Shown here piece by piece: positions 15,795-23,446 of a stretch of 64,000 nt of DNA. Source of the DNA: an uncultured Bacteroidales bacterium (GTDB lineage: Bacteria; Bacteroidota; Bacteroidia; Bacteroidales; F082); NCBI GenBank assembly GCA_900318465.1, contig ONKQ01000019.1:1-64000 (forward strand), read 5' to 3'. Position numbers and translations under genes: made by a program. The stretch's first letter is position 1. Each line of letters opens with the position of its first letter. The notes below the pieces were generated by a model. It was not told the origin of the DNA and did no database searches. It saw nothing but the letters and a program-made list of their open reading frames with translations.

Positions 15795-15895
15795 GTCGGC
15801 AGGGTTCACACCGCATTATCGGCAGGGGTTCACACCAACATATCGGCAGGGGTTTACACCGCCTGCCTACATTGCTGTCACCCCTACGGGGTTCC
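15795..15895. repeat. ~24-bp tandem repeat and 'cccctacgggg' palindrome
   Basis: The 449-base gap 15619-16067 holds the toxin-antitoxin promoter, a terminator at 15988-16013 and this repeat. Three units of 'ggcaggg(g)tt(c/t)acaccg/aa..atat' lie at about 15797-15870 and continue into 'gcctgcctacattgctgtcacccctacgggg'. The last unit is nearly the same as 60186-60230. No coding function is evident. Confidence 0.7.
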
Positions 15896-15987
15896 CCAGT
15901 GCCGCCAAAGTCCTGAAAGGACGACCCGAACACAAGCAGGCGACGACAGTCCCTGCTCGCAACGGAGACAGCCCTACAACCTCCAAC

Positions 15988-16013
15988 AAAAAAAAGGCGA
16001 CCCGAAGGCCGCC
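15988..16013 (-). terminator. rho-independent terminator of the beta-repeat lipoprotein operon
   Basis: On the minus strand a 7-bp stem closed by a UUCG tetraloop (15996-16013) is followed by eight T residues (complement of 15988-15995). It lies just past the stop of the gene ending at 16068. Confidence 0.85.
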
Positions 16014-16067
16014 TCCCTGTTCTCGTTCCTATGTAGGATTATTGTTATGGCTCGTAGGTGTACGGGA

Positions 16068-17738
16068 TTAGTTCTGCGTCACGTTAGCACCGGGTTCGAT
16101 GGTAACCGTGCCGCAGGAGCCATCAGCGCCTGCGCCGATGCTGTTGGGAGCATAAGAGCCCTTCGTGGCGGTCACCTGAGTCACACGGTTAGTGATGGTA
16201 ATGTCGCCGCAGCTGGCTTCTTTACCACTACCGATGCCGGCAGCTTGATATCCACCAGTAGCCTTGACAGTGCCGCCAGAGATGGTGATGGCGACGCAGC
16301 TGGCTTCGTAATAACCACTACCGATGCCGGCAGCATCGGAACCGCCAGTAGCCGTGACAGTGCCGCCAGAGATGGTGATGGTGCGGCAAGAAGCCGCGTA
16401 ACCACTACCGATGCCGGCAGCATTGGAAACGCCAGTAGCCGTGACAGTGCCGCCAGAGATGGTGATGGTGCCGCAATTAGCATTCTCACCACCACCGATG
16501 CCGGCGGAAGCATCGGAACCGCCAGTAGCCGTGATGACACCGCCCTGAATCTCGATGTTGCCACAGTGTTTCTCGTATCCTCCTCCTATGCCGGCACCAT
16601 AGCCGTTGCTGCTGGCCGTGAGCTTGCCTGTGCCTGCGGCTCCGCCCTTGATGGTGAGCGTATGGTTCCCAGGGACATAAATGCCTGGATAATCCTCATA
16701 GAATCCCCTCACGGTGTTCTCCGAGCCGTCCTTCAGGATGATGGTGGCATTGCCCACGCAGGTGATGCCTGCCCAGCTGTAATTTTCGTCATCCTCGCCG
16801 TTGATGGTCACGCCGTCGAGCGTCACCGTGGCACCGTCGGCAATGGAGATCTTCACCTCAGCACCGAGTGTGCCAGTCACAGTGTAGCCGTCTTCCACGA
16901 TAGTGTTGCTTGTCACATCCGCGAGGTAGATAATTTTGGCAGCAGCCTCCGTCATCGTGAAACTGATGGCAGTCTCGCCATGAAGGTAACCATTGATTGC
17001 AACAGACGGAACAGTGAAATTGTCCGATTCGTTATAACCCTCGGCAGTGGCCGTGGTTGTCACTGCATTATCGGACAGCAGGATGGCCCAGCGGCTGGTG
17101 GGGCTTTCGGCGTGCAGCTTGATGGTGCCTCTTTCCTCTGATGGGGTCAGGGTGTTGCCGTTGAAGTCAACCGTCACCTTGTTTTTCATTCCGCTGATGG
17201 AAACGGCGGTTGTCGTCGGAATCTCGTTGGTGGTGAATTCCACCAAGGCGCATTGGTTGAGCAATGTGGTGGTGTAGGAGTTCAGGCTTGCGGAATAGTT
17301 TTGTGTCGAAGTGCCGTATGAAATCACGGGATAGTTCGAGGTTTGGTCGCTGATGTCGACGGTGTACTCGCTGCCGCTGACGGTGGGTGTCAGGCTGCCG
17401 CCGAGGTAATAGAAATGAAGACGTTGCGAATCACTTTGGGAGATGGTGATGTCACCGCTGAATTTGTTGGCACTGGTGCTGTAGTACAGCGTGCCAACAT
17501 AGGCATTGTTGTAGCCGACATAGAGTTTGTCGCCGTCATTGAATTCGTAGTGGCCCGTGGATGGGTCTTGGATGTCGGCCCTTGAGCCGTTGGTTGCTGA
17601 GCCTGCCGAAGCACCAACGTTCACGGTGATGTGTACGGTTTCGCCCTCAATGTTTTGGGCGTTGGGTTGTTCCTTCTTGCACTGGGCAAGGCCGAGGGTC
17701 AGCACGAAGGCTGCCGCAAAGATGGCTGACTTTTTCAT
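16068..17738 (-). CDS. surface lipoprotein with fimbrillin-like N-terminus and C-terminal beta repeats
   Basis: 556 residues. The signal MKKSAIFAAAFVLTLGLAQC gives a lipidated Cys20. The first ~270 residues resemble fimbrillin-family adhesin modules (HITVNVGASAGSATNG..., GHYEFNDGDKLYVGY). After that comes a carbohydrate-binding-like strand region. From about residue 390 there are five and a half repeats of 28-31 residues, each starting at a Cys and containing [IV]TISGGTVTATGG..AAGIGSGY, as in right-handed beta-helix surface proteins. The repeats are also near-identical in DNA (16070-16570). It is probably exposed on the outer membrane and adhesive; ligand unknown. It overlaps the upstream 90-residue gene by 4 bases. 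Confidence 0.8.
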   Translation of the reverse strand: MKKSAIFAAAFVLTLGLAQCKKEQPNAQNIEGETVHITVNVGASAGSATNGSRADIQDPSTGHYEFNDGDKLYVGYNNAYVGTLYYSTSANKFSGDITISQSDSQRLHFYYLGGSLTPTVSGSEYTVDISDQTSNYPVISYGTSTQNYSASLNSYTTTLLNQCALVEFTTNEIPTTTAVSISGMKNKVTVDFNGNTLTPSEERGTIKLHAESPTSRWAILLSDNAVTTTATAEGYNESDNFTVPSVAINGYLHGETAISFTMTEAAAKIIYLADVTSNTIVEDGYTVTGTLGAEVKISIADGATVTLDGVTINGEDDENYSWAGITCVGNATIILKDGSENTVRGFYEDYPGIYVPGNHTLTIKGGAAGTGKLTASSNGYGAGIGGGYEKHCGNIEIQGGVITATGGSDASAGIGGGENANCGTITISGGTVTATGVSNAAGIGSGYAASCRTITISGGTVTATGGSDAAGIGSGYYEASCVAITISGGTVKATGGYQAAGIGSGKEASCGDITITNRVTQVTATKGSYAPNSIGAGADGSCGTVTIEPGANVTQN

Positions 17739-18007
17739 TGCTCGTCCTCCTTCTTTTTCAGTGCCACATAGCCGAGGCCCGCGCCAATCAGGATGGCGAT
17801 GCCGCTGCCCAATGGGGCTTGTCCAAAGTCTTGGGTGTTCACATCAATTCCCATTCCGCCACTGCGGTCGCCGTTGCCACTCAGCAAAGCTCCGCCACTC
17901 TGGCTCGTTTGTTCTTTTTCAGCGTAATAGTTGTCGAGCATGTCGCCAAAGACACCTTGGGCGGATGCGTTGGCCGGCGCTTTCAGGTTTAATTTACTTC
18001 TGTTCAT
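17735..18007 (-). CDS. small protein with C-terminal membrane anchor
   Basis: 90 residues. A polar, Gly/Ser-rich N-terminal half is followed by APLGSGIAILIGAGLGYVALKKKEDEQ, a single hydrophobic segment with a basic tail. This 'PLGSG..' plus helix plus Lys/Arg ending recurs on small Bacteroidetes proteins encoded beside surface lipoproteins. No function has been demonstrated that I can name. Its stop overlaps the start of the fimbrillin-like gene (ATGA), so the two are translationally coupled. Its upstream region contains a tandem octamer (18032-18063). Confidence 0.7.
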   Translation of the reverse strand: MNRSKLNLKAPANASAQGVFGDMLDNYYAEKEQTSQSGGALLSGNGDRSGGMGIDVNTQDFGQAPLGSGIAILIGAGLGYVALKKKEDEQ

Positions 18008-18031
18008 TTTAAATTAGGGTTTGGGATTTAT

Positions 18032-18063
18032 GATTTCAGGATTTCAGGATTTCAGGATTTCAG
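18032..18063. repeat. tandem octamer GATTTCAG x4
   Basis: Four perfect head-to-tail copies of GATTTCAG, plus a degenerate fifth, lie 25 bases upstream of the 90-residue gene. Such simple repeats can change in number by slipped-strand replication. Here any effect would be on promoter or leader spacing rather than reading frame. Confidence 0.85.
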
Positions 18064-18095
18064 GATTTGGAGGCTTCGCATTTCAGGATTCAAAC

Positions 18096-18135
18096 AAAAA
18101 AATCCAAGACAAAGCCCATTGGCCCTGCCTTGGAT
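18096..18135 (-). terminator. rho-independent terminator, minus strand
   Basis: ATCCAAG/CTTGGAT arms (18102-18108 and 18129-18135), extended by further pairing inward, are followed on the minus strand by seven T residues. It ends transcripts from the RelB/YafQ-like locus or from the promoter at 18243-18250. A run of nine C residues (18169-18177) lies just upstream of it. Confidence 0.75.
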
Positions 18136-18202
18136 AGAGGATATGCAAAAGTTTGGAGCGGAGATTTACCCCCCCCCACTCAATTGCTTGAAAATCAATA
18201 TT

Positions 18203-18502
18203 TTAATCAATTTTTTCACCGATTTTCGGTATTTTGAGGCTGCAAAGATACAAATTATTTCCCAAACCATGATTCATTTGCCTAAAAATCAGGGCAAATG
18301 CATAATAACAGAGGACGGCGATGAGGACTGATGTGATGTGACGCTTTTGGTTCACGAGTTTGTGTGGACGGTACTCACGTGGAAGTGAGCCTTTTTCGGC
18401 GAGCAAATCGATGGCATCCTTTATCAACTTAATGTTCAAACCGCGCTTCACACAGCGTTTCAAGTCCTTGCTGAAGCGGTTGGAGTAGTCAATTTGGTAC
18501 AT
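18203..18502 (-). pseudogene. truncated YafQ/RelE-type toxin
   Basis: The first ~52 residues (MYQIDYSNRFSKDLKRCVKRGLNIKLIKDAI... LPREYRPHKL) match the N-terminal half of YafQ-type mRNA interferases. After HKLVNQK the frame runs into unrelated sequence. First comes a short stretch (RHITSVLIAVL) matching the 5' end of the ResB-CcsA gene in DNA. Then follows a degenerate copy of the relB promoter region (18237-18315 versus 18751-18825). The C-terminal catalytic residues of the family are therefore absent and the toxin is almost certainly inactive. The start overlaps the antitoxin gene by 14 bases. Confidence 0.75.
18243..18250 (-). promoter_or_regulatory. -7 box within the toxin remnant
   Basis: TATCTTTG on the minus strand lies in the duplicated copy of the relB upstream region. 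A transcript from it would run only about 140 bases to the terminator at 18096-18135. Confidence 0.45.
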
Positions 18503-18728
18503 AGCCTAAAATTTGCTGGAACATGTCGTCAACATTGTCGGCATGAGTCACTCGGCCGTGCTCAATGTCGTCCATCGCCTCGCGGAATCCGGCGGTCTTG
18601 GTGATGTCGTACTCCTTGGGCTTGGTTTTCTTCACGTTCACCGAAACCACACCGCGTAACAAGCTGATTGCCTGCTTGATTTGTTCAAGCATCGAAACAT
18701 CTTCTATTTTTACTGTCAGTTGTGTCAT
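18489..18728 (-). CDS. RelB/DinJ-like antitoxin
   Basis: A 79-residue protein with MTQLTVKIEDVSMLEQIKQAISLLRGVVSV at the N-terminus (a strand plus helix, as in ribbon-helix-helix dimerisation regions). An acidic linker and DDMFQQIL follow at the C-terminus, where antitoxins wrap the toxin. It precedes and overlaps the YafQ-like remnant by 14 bases, the standard antitoxin-toxin order. The -7 box at 18757-18764 supports the start. With the partner broken, it is either a relic or a stand-alone regulator. Confidence 0.75.
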   Translation of the reverse strand: MTQLTVKIEDVSMLEQIKQAISLLRGVVSVNVKKTKPKEYDITKTAGFREAMDDIEHGRVTHADNVDDMFQQILGYVPN

Positions 18729-18756
18729 AGCCTTTTCGTTTTGTCGTTTATGGCTG

Positions 18757-18764
18757 CAAAGTTA
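18757..18764 (-). promoter_or_regulatory. -7 box for the relB-like antitoxin
   Basis: TAACTTTG on the minus strand lies 28 bases before the ATG at 18728. The surrounding ~75 bases (18751-18825) recur in diverged form at 18237-18315. Confidence 0.6.
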
Positions 18765-18815
18765 CTAATTATTCCCCAAACCATAAATCATTTGCCGAAG
18801 AATCCGCGCAAATGC

Positions 18816-18848
18816 AAAAAAACGGAGGCGCACCGCATGGCACGCCTC
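18816..18848 (-). terminator. rho-independent terminator after the di-haem oxidoreductase gene
   Basis: GAGGCG...CGCCTC arms (18825-18848, 10-bp stem with two G-U pairs, 4-base loop) are followed on the minus strand by seven T residues. It lies 25 bases past the stop at 18873. Confidence 0.8.
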
Positions 18849-18872
18849 TGTATAAATCGTTTGGAAATAAGT

Positions 18873-20465
18873 TCAAATCGCATCAATAAACTTCACCACC
18901 GCGTCGCGGTCCTTCTTGGGCAGTTCGCGGAACTTCTCCACCGTGCGGCGGGCGTCGCTTTGGGCGTTGCCATGCCACATGATGGCCTCGATGACGGTTT
19001 GTGCGCGGCAGTCGTGCAGGCGGTCGCTGCGGCCCGTGCAGATGGCACTCAATCCACGGCCCCAAAGCGGGGTGGTGCGGCACCAGCCCGTGCGGATGTC
19101 GTTTTCCATGAAGAGCTTATGCTGGACGAAGTCGCTGTAAGGCCAAATCTTTTGATTGGGATAACGGGGAAGGCGAGCGTCACCGTCGGCGAAGAATCCT
19201 GCCGGGTCGGTGAACATGTCGTCGCCGGTCTGCCACGACGGACGGTGGCAGTAGGCACAGCCCATTTGGTTGAAGAGTTCCTTGCCGCGTTGCACATCGG
19301 GGTCGTCCATGTTGCGCGCGGCGGGAACGGCCAAGCCTCGGTGCCACACCATGAAGTTCACATAGTCCTCGTCCTTCATCTCGGGCACTTTCATCGAGTC
19401 GGGGATGTTGGCCATCATCAAGTAGTTGTAGATGTCGGTTTCCACGTCGCCGGTGAGGTTGTATTGCGGGAAACGGCTGTAGAACTCGGCTTGCACGTCG
19501 GGGTCTTTTGAGGCCTTGGTGGCATAGGCTGCCGTCATGTAGTGTCCCATTTTGGTGCGGTGCGTCACGTTGGTGATGTTCCAGATGGCGTTGGCGCCGG
19601 GAGCGTCCTGCAAGGGGCCGCGCGTGAGGGCGTATGTGTACTTTTTGGGGTGCGTCGTGTTGCCGTAATAGCCCGTTGGGGCGAAGTCAGAGCCGGCCCA
19701 CATGGCTGGGTTGAGTCCGTTGGGCATGAAGCCGTCGTTGTATTCCTTTTGGTATTGCGCTCTCAGCGAGTCGTCGGGGATGGCATCGATGAGGCCTGTG
19801 CCGTAGATGCCGATGGTCGATTCCAAGCGGCAGACAAAATCGCTGTAGGGGATGGGCTGGCCACCCACTTCGAGCGGTACATAGAAAGCATCTTCGGGAA
19901 TGTAAACATCGGGATAGGTGAGGTTATAGCGCTCGCCGTCAGGGAATTGGTTGCCCCATTCATCGGTGTAGCTCAGCCAATTGATTTGGATTTTGGTTTC
20001 GTCCACAGGAGCCTTGAAAGGCGCGACGGCCTTGGTTTGTGGCATTCCCGTGTAGCTGCTCAGATAGGTGTCGTTGCGGTCGGTGAAGACGAGCAGGTAG
20101 CCGTTGCCCCAGTCGTCGGCGCGATAGCGGTTCATCCTCATTCCGTGGCCATAGCCGGGATGGCAGGCGATGCAAGAGCTACGGATGTAGAGCGGCCCGA
20201 GGCCGTTGAAAGGCTCGTTGTTTTGCGTGTAGGTGCGCTCAAAGAAGTACTCGCCATACTTGAAAGCGGTGCCCAAACCGGCTTGCTCCACGGCGGGCGT
20301 GGGGTCCTCGTAGGCACTTTGCGAGGTGTTGAACGTGGTGCCCAATTGGCCACCGGCGTAGGTGTCTTCGCTGACTTCGGTCGGGATGGGGTCGGGTTGT
20401 TTGCAGGAGGCCAAGGCCATGAGGCCTGCAAGGGTAATGATGCTTAAATGTTTGTAGTTCATCAT
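18873..20465 (-). CDS. di-haem oxidoreductase (DUF1111-type, putative peroxidase), lipoprotein
   Basis: 530 residues; predicted lipoprotein with lipobox LASC (Cys21). Two c-type haem motifs are visible: CIACH at residues ~98-102 and CAYCH near residue 403. Conserved Met/His-rich segments lie between them (GHGMRMNRY, HRTKMGHYM). This layout matches the DUF1111 di-haem oxidoreductase family, related to bacterial cytochrome c peroxidases. Members are frequently encoded next to imelysin genes, as here. It would be matured by the ResB-CcsA system encoded at 13351-14610. It probably takes part in iron uptake or redox handling at the cell surface. It is the last gene of the porin, imelysin, oxidoreductase series. 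A start three bases later (20462) is equally possible. Confidence 0.88.
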   Translation of the reverse strand: MMNYKHLSIITLAGLMALASCKQPDPIPTEVSEDTYAGGQLGTTFNTSQSAYEDPTPAVEQAGLGTAFKYGEYFFERTYTQNNEPFNGLGPLYIRSSCIACHPGYGHGMRMNRYRADDWGNGYLLVFTDRNDTYLSSYTGMPQTKAVAPFKAPVDETKIQINWLSYTDEWGNQFPDGERYNLTYPDVYIPEDAFYVPLEVGGQPIPYSDFVCRLESTIGIYGTGLIDAIPDDSLRAQYQKEYNDGFMPNGLNPAMWAGSDFAPTGYYGNTTHPKKYTYALTRGPLQDAPGANAIWNITNVTHRTKMGHYMTAAYATKASKDPDVQAEFYSRFPQYNLTGDVETDIYNYLMMANIPDSMKVPEMKDEDYVNFMVWHRGLAVPAARNMDDPDVQRGKELFNQMGCAYCHRPSWQTGDDMFTDPAGFFADGDARLPRYPNQKIWPYSDFVQHKLFMENDIRTGWCRTTPLWGRGLSAICTGRSDRLHDCRAQTVIEAIMWHGNAQSDARRTVEKFRELPKKDRDAVVKFIDAI

Positions 20466-20499
20466 GATATTTTGGGTTTAAAGTTGTTCTTGTCTTTCT

Positions 20500-20645
20500 G
20501 CCGCTTTGCGTCATTGCGAGGAGGAACGACGAAGCAATCCATTCGTTTCATTCGCATAATTAGCCGTTTTGTTTATCGGCGAATGAAACTAATTTAGCGA
20601 ATTTTTTGATTGCTTCGTGCCTTGCAATGATGCGAAGCGACATCG
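20500..20645. repeat. 'cattgcgag' palindromic repeat
   Basis: It begins 'ccgctttgcgtcattgcgagg' and ends 'ccttgcaatgatgcgaagcg', giving long imperfect inverted arms around an AT-rich centre. It fills the 182-base gap between the imelysin and di-haem oxidoreductase genes and ends three bases before the imelysin stop codon. Confidence 0.8.
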
Positions 20646-20647
20646 AA

Positions 20648-21820
20648 TTACTTTCTGTCGATTTTGGCGAACTCGGCCTTCACTTCGCTCATCACGTCGG
20701 AGAGGTCTTGGCAGGCTTCCATGGCCTCGCCAGCGGAGGCATCGCTGTAGTAAAGGACAAACGGGGCCTTCATCGCGTTGATTTTCGTCAAGGCGTTCTC
20801 GATGGCGTTCAGGGCCTTGGTGTCGAGGTCGGCGTTGTTGTCCTTGAGGTAGGTGTGCAGCGATAAGGTTTCGTCGCGCTGACCTTCCATGCCGCCCATG
20901 TAGGCGTTCTTCACGCTGATGATGTTGTCGTAGAAGTCGGTGATGGACTTCTGGCTGTAGGGCGACTCAACGTAGGTCACGTCCTCGCCCGTGTGGCACT
21001 TGCCGATTTTCGAGGTGCCTACCTCATCAGAAATGTCGAGGCAGCCGTCGGCAATGGCTTCGAGGGCGTTGGTGAAGGTGGCGTAAGTGCTGCCTGCCTG
21101 ACCTGCTTGCAGCATGTTCTCGCCGTAGGTGTTGTTGCCGCCGTTCACTGTGATGTTCAACTCCAGTTCTTCCATCAGGTCTTTGTGGGCTTGCGGGGCG
21201 TTGGCGTTCCAGCTTACTTCGAGTTGGAAGCAGCGGTTGCGAAGGTCGCGGCTGACGGCTACGGCGTAGGTCATCATGTCGTCGGTGATGTCGGCCACGT
21301 TGCGGGGCTGGCCTTCGCGGAAGAGAATGTACTCGATACCGTGGAAGCCCAAAAGGGCGTTGCCGAGTTGTTCGCCAGCCACCATGCCGTCTTCGTCGTT
21401 GGCAAGCATGGCAATCATGTTAGGACTGGCCATCAGGTTGTTGAAAGCGTCTTCGTCCAAAGGCCACGAGTCGATGTGCGGGTCAATGCCGAAGTCGGAG
21501 GCAGCGCCAAAGAGAAAGGCTTCGCTCATTTCCCACCATTTGCGGGCTTCGAGGAAGGTTGCGGTGGCAGCATTCACATTGGCTTGCGTCATACTGCCTT
21601 TCAGGATTTCAAGGTTCCCGACCAAAGCGGCGGTCTTTTCGGCCAATTGGGCGTAAGTCGGATACACCGTGTGGTTGAGATACTGTTTCACGATGGCCTC
21701 TTTTTGGGCCTTGTTGGTTTCCTCGGATGTGGGTTGAGGATCTTTGTTGCAGGAACTGAAATTCACTGTCAACAGCAGGGAGGCAGCGACTACGGCTGCG
21801 GATTTGAAAAATTTCTTCAT
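20648..21820 (-). CDS. imelysin-family (M75-like) lipoprotein
   Basis: 390 residues; signal and lipobox ending NFSSC (Cys24). The mature part is helical, and the family's GxHxxE motif appears as GFHGIEYILF, with an upstream DSWPLDEDAF segment typical of imelysins. These periplasmic or surface proteins are iron-regulated and linked to iron uptake; proteolytic activity is doubtful for most. It lies between an outer-membrane porin-like gene and a di-haem oxidoreductase gene on the same strand, with palindromic repeats in both gaps. Iron-related function is inferred from family and neighbours. Confidence 0.9.
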   Translation of the reverse strand: MKKFFKSAAVVAASLLLTVNFSSCNKDPQPTSEETNKAQKEAIVKQYLNHTVYPTYAQLAEKTAALVGNLEILKGSMTQANVNAATATFLEARKWWEMSEAFLFGAASDFGIDPHIDSWPLDEDAFNNLMASPNMIAMLANDEDGMVAGEQLGNALLGFHGIEYILFREGQPRNVADITDDMMTYAVAVSRDLRNRCFQLEVSWNANAPQAHKDLMEELELNITVNGGNNTYGENMLQAGQAGSTYATFTNALEAIADGCLDISDEVGTSKIGKCHTGEDVTYVESPYSQKSITDFYDNIISVKNAYMGGMEGQRDETLSLHTYLKDNNADLDTKALNAIENALTKINAMKAPFVLYYSDASAGEAMEACQDLSDVMSEVKAEFAKIDRK

Positions 21821-21849
21821 TTGGTTATGTGTTTAAAGTTTTATTGTTT

Positions 21850-21930
21850 GTCATTTGCGTCGCTTTGCGTCATTGCGAGGAGGAACGACGAAGCAATCTA
21901 GTGTGAAATCGCAATGACGCGAAGCGTGTC
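21850..21930. repeat. 'cattgcgag' palindromic repeat
   Basis: A short version: 'cgctttgcgtcattgcgagg' to 'cgcaatgacgcgaagcg'. It lies in the gap between the porin-like gene and the imelysin gene. Confidence 0.8.
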
Positions 21931-21931
21931 T

Positions 21932-23245
21932 TTATCTCGTGAAAAACCCACTATATGCTACCCCTAAGCTGAACATCGGCTCGTCGTTGTACTGCTCCTT
22001 CAGGAAGCGTTTGGCATATTCCGCCTTGATGACAACTTGCTTGATGGGGTAGTAGTTCACACCGAGGGTCATCACATGGCGGTCGGTCCATTGGTAGTCG
22101 GTGAGGGCGTTGGAAGTGGGGATGTAACTATCGTAGTAGTCGTAGCGGCCAAAGAGGTAGAGCTTTTGGTCGCCTTTGAGTTTCATTGGGTGCATGATGT
22201 CGTAGGCAATTTCGCCCCCGTAGGCGATGGCTTTCTCACCGACCAACGAGCGCGGATAAGGTGAAAAACTTTGGTGGTTTTGGTTCTTGTTCCACGATGA
22301 GATGAGGTTGGCGTCGCTGAGGTAGCCGTAATCGAAGTTGCCGCGTACTACTAAGCCGTGGCCTTTGTAATCAAATTCAGCCGTGCCGATGACGACGGTG
22401 CCTTTCACATCTTTATATTGGCTGGTCTCGCTGAACTCATTGGTGACAATGTCATTATTAAAGGTGTTGCCGATGTAGCCGCTCACGCCCCAATGGAAGT
22501 TCTTGATGCTGTAGTTGTCGATGCGCAAGGCACCCGCAAGGCTGTTGGCCACGCGGAACTCATAGCCCGAGGCGGAGCCGTTTTTCACCCAATTGGCGTT
22601 GTTGAACATGTTGGAATTCAAAGCGGGAACGAGAACGGCCTCATAACGCCACTTTCCTACTTTTCCCCAAAGGCTGATGCCCGTTTCGTGCCAAGTGCAA
22701 GGCAGGATGCTGAATTCGCCCTCGGGACGGTAGCAAGTGAAAAACTCGGTGGGCAGGTGGGCGTTGTTGGTCTGCCCGACGGGCACGATGATGTGACCCA
22801 TACGGATGTTGAGGCCTTTGCCAAACGACTTCTGGATCCAGAACTGCTCCAAGGCCACCTCGCCGCCGCGCTCTATTTCGTGCTCGAACTCGCCGGTTTC
22901 CTCGGCCTCGATTTCCACGGCCACTTCGCTGCCGCCGTGCTCAAACTCGATTTCGCTGCCCATCGTCCAGCCCTTGCCGAAGTCGTAGCCTAAATTGATG
23001 ACCACATGCGGCAAGTCGATGCGACCGTGGCCTTTGGCGTCTTTGTAACGCTCGGCGTGGGAGTAGCGGAACATGTTGTCGCTGTAGAAGTTGCGGGTGT
23101 AGACTGCCTCGCCGTAGCCACCCACGGTGAGCCGCGACAAGGAGAACAGTTTGGTCGAATCATTGACCTTGTTTTGCGCTTGCAAAGGCATGGCACACAA
23201 CGCCAAACTTACAAGGGCACATTTTGCAATCGTTTTCAGTTTCAT
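21932..23245 (-). CDS. outer-membrane porin-like protein
   Basis: 437 residues with a signal peptide (MKLKTIAKCALVSLALCAMPLQA/Q). The mature chain has LTVGGYGEAVYTRNFYSDNM at the start, LPHVVINLGYDFGKGWTMGSEIEFEHGG, and a C-terminal strand ending in Phe-Thr-Arg. Alternating strands throughout suggest an outer-membrane barrel of the phosphate-porin-like type. An acidic/His-rich loop (EIEAEETGEFEHEIERGGE) could bind cations. It is first of three genes with imelysin and di-haem oxidoreductase, so it may be the uptake channel of that system; this is inference. The frame stays open upstream to 23920, but that part lies antisense to the methyltransferase gene and the signal peptide fixes the start at 23245. 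Confidence 0.82.
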   Translation of the reverse strand: MKLKTIAKCALVSLALCAMPLQAQNKVNDSTKLFSLSRLTVGGYGEAVYTRNFYSDNMFRYSHAERYKDAKGHGRIDLPHVVINLGYDFGKGWTMGSEIEFEHGGSEVAVEIEAEETGEFEHEIERGGEVALEQFWIQKSFGKGLNIRMGHIIVPVGQTNNAHLPTEFFTCYRPEGEFSILPCTWHETGISLWGKVGKWRYEAVLVPALNSNMFNNANWVKNGSASGYEFRVANSLAGALRIDNYSIKNFHWGVSGYIGNTFNNDIVTNEFSETSQYKDVKGTVVIGTAEFDYKGHGLVVRGNFDYGYLSDANLISSWNKNQNHQSFSPYPRSLVGEKAIAYGGEIAYDIMHPMKLKGDQKLYLFGRYDYYDSYIPTSNALTDYQWTDRHVMTLGVNYYPIKQVVIKAEYAKRFLKEQYNDEPMFSLGVAYSGFFTR

Positions 23246-23446
23246 AATGGATTCTGTTTTCAAATACGATTGCAAAATTCCGCATTTCAAAAAAGTGGGT
23301 TTATCCCAAAAAATTGGGGTTTTTATAAACCTACCTAATAATAAATGAGGATGAAAAACATGGTGAGTTTGGTTTGAAAAATACCTATTTATAGGGATTT
23401 TCCCAAGACCGATAAAGTTGGATTTTTGCGACAAAATTCGGAAGTC

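Noticed and set aside
15765-17141. Long plus-strand open frame (458 codons) rich in Ala/Asp/Gly
   Set aside because: It lies antisense to the beta-repeat lipoprotein gene, whose signal peptide, lipobox, repeats and terminator are all coherent. The open frame is a by-product of its repetitive codons.
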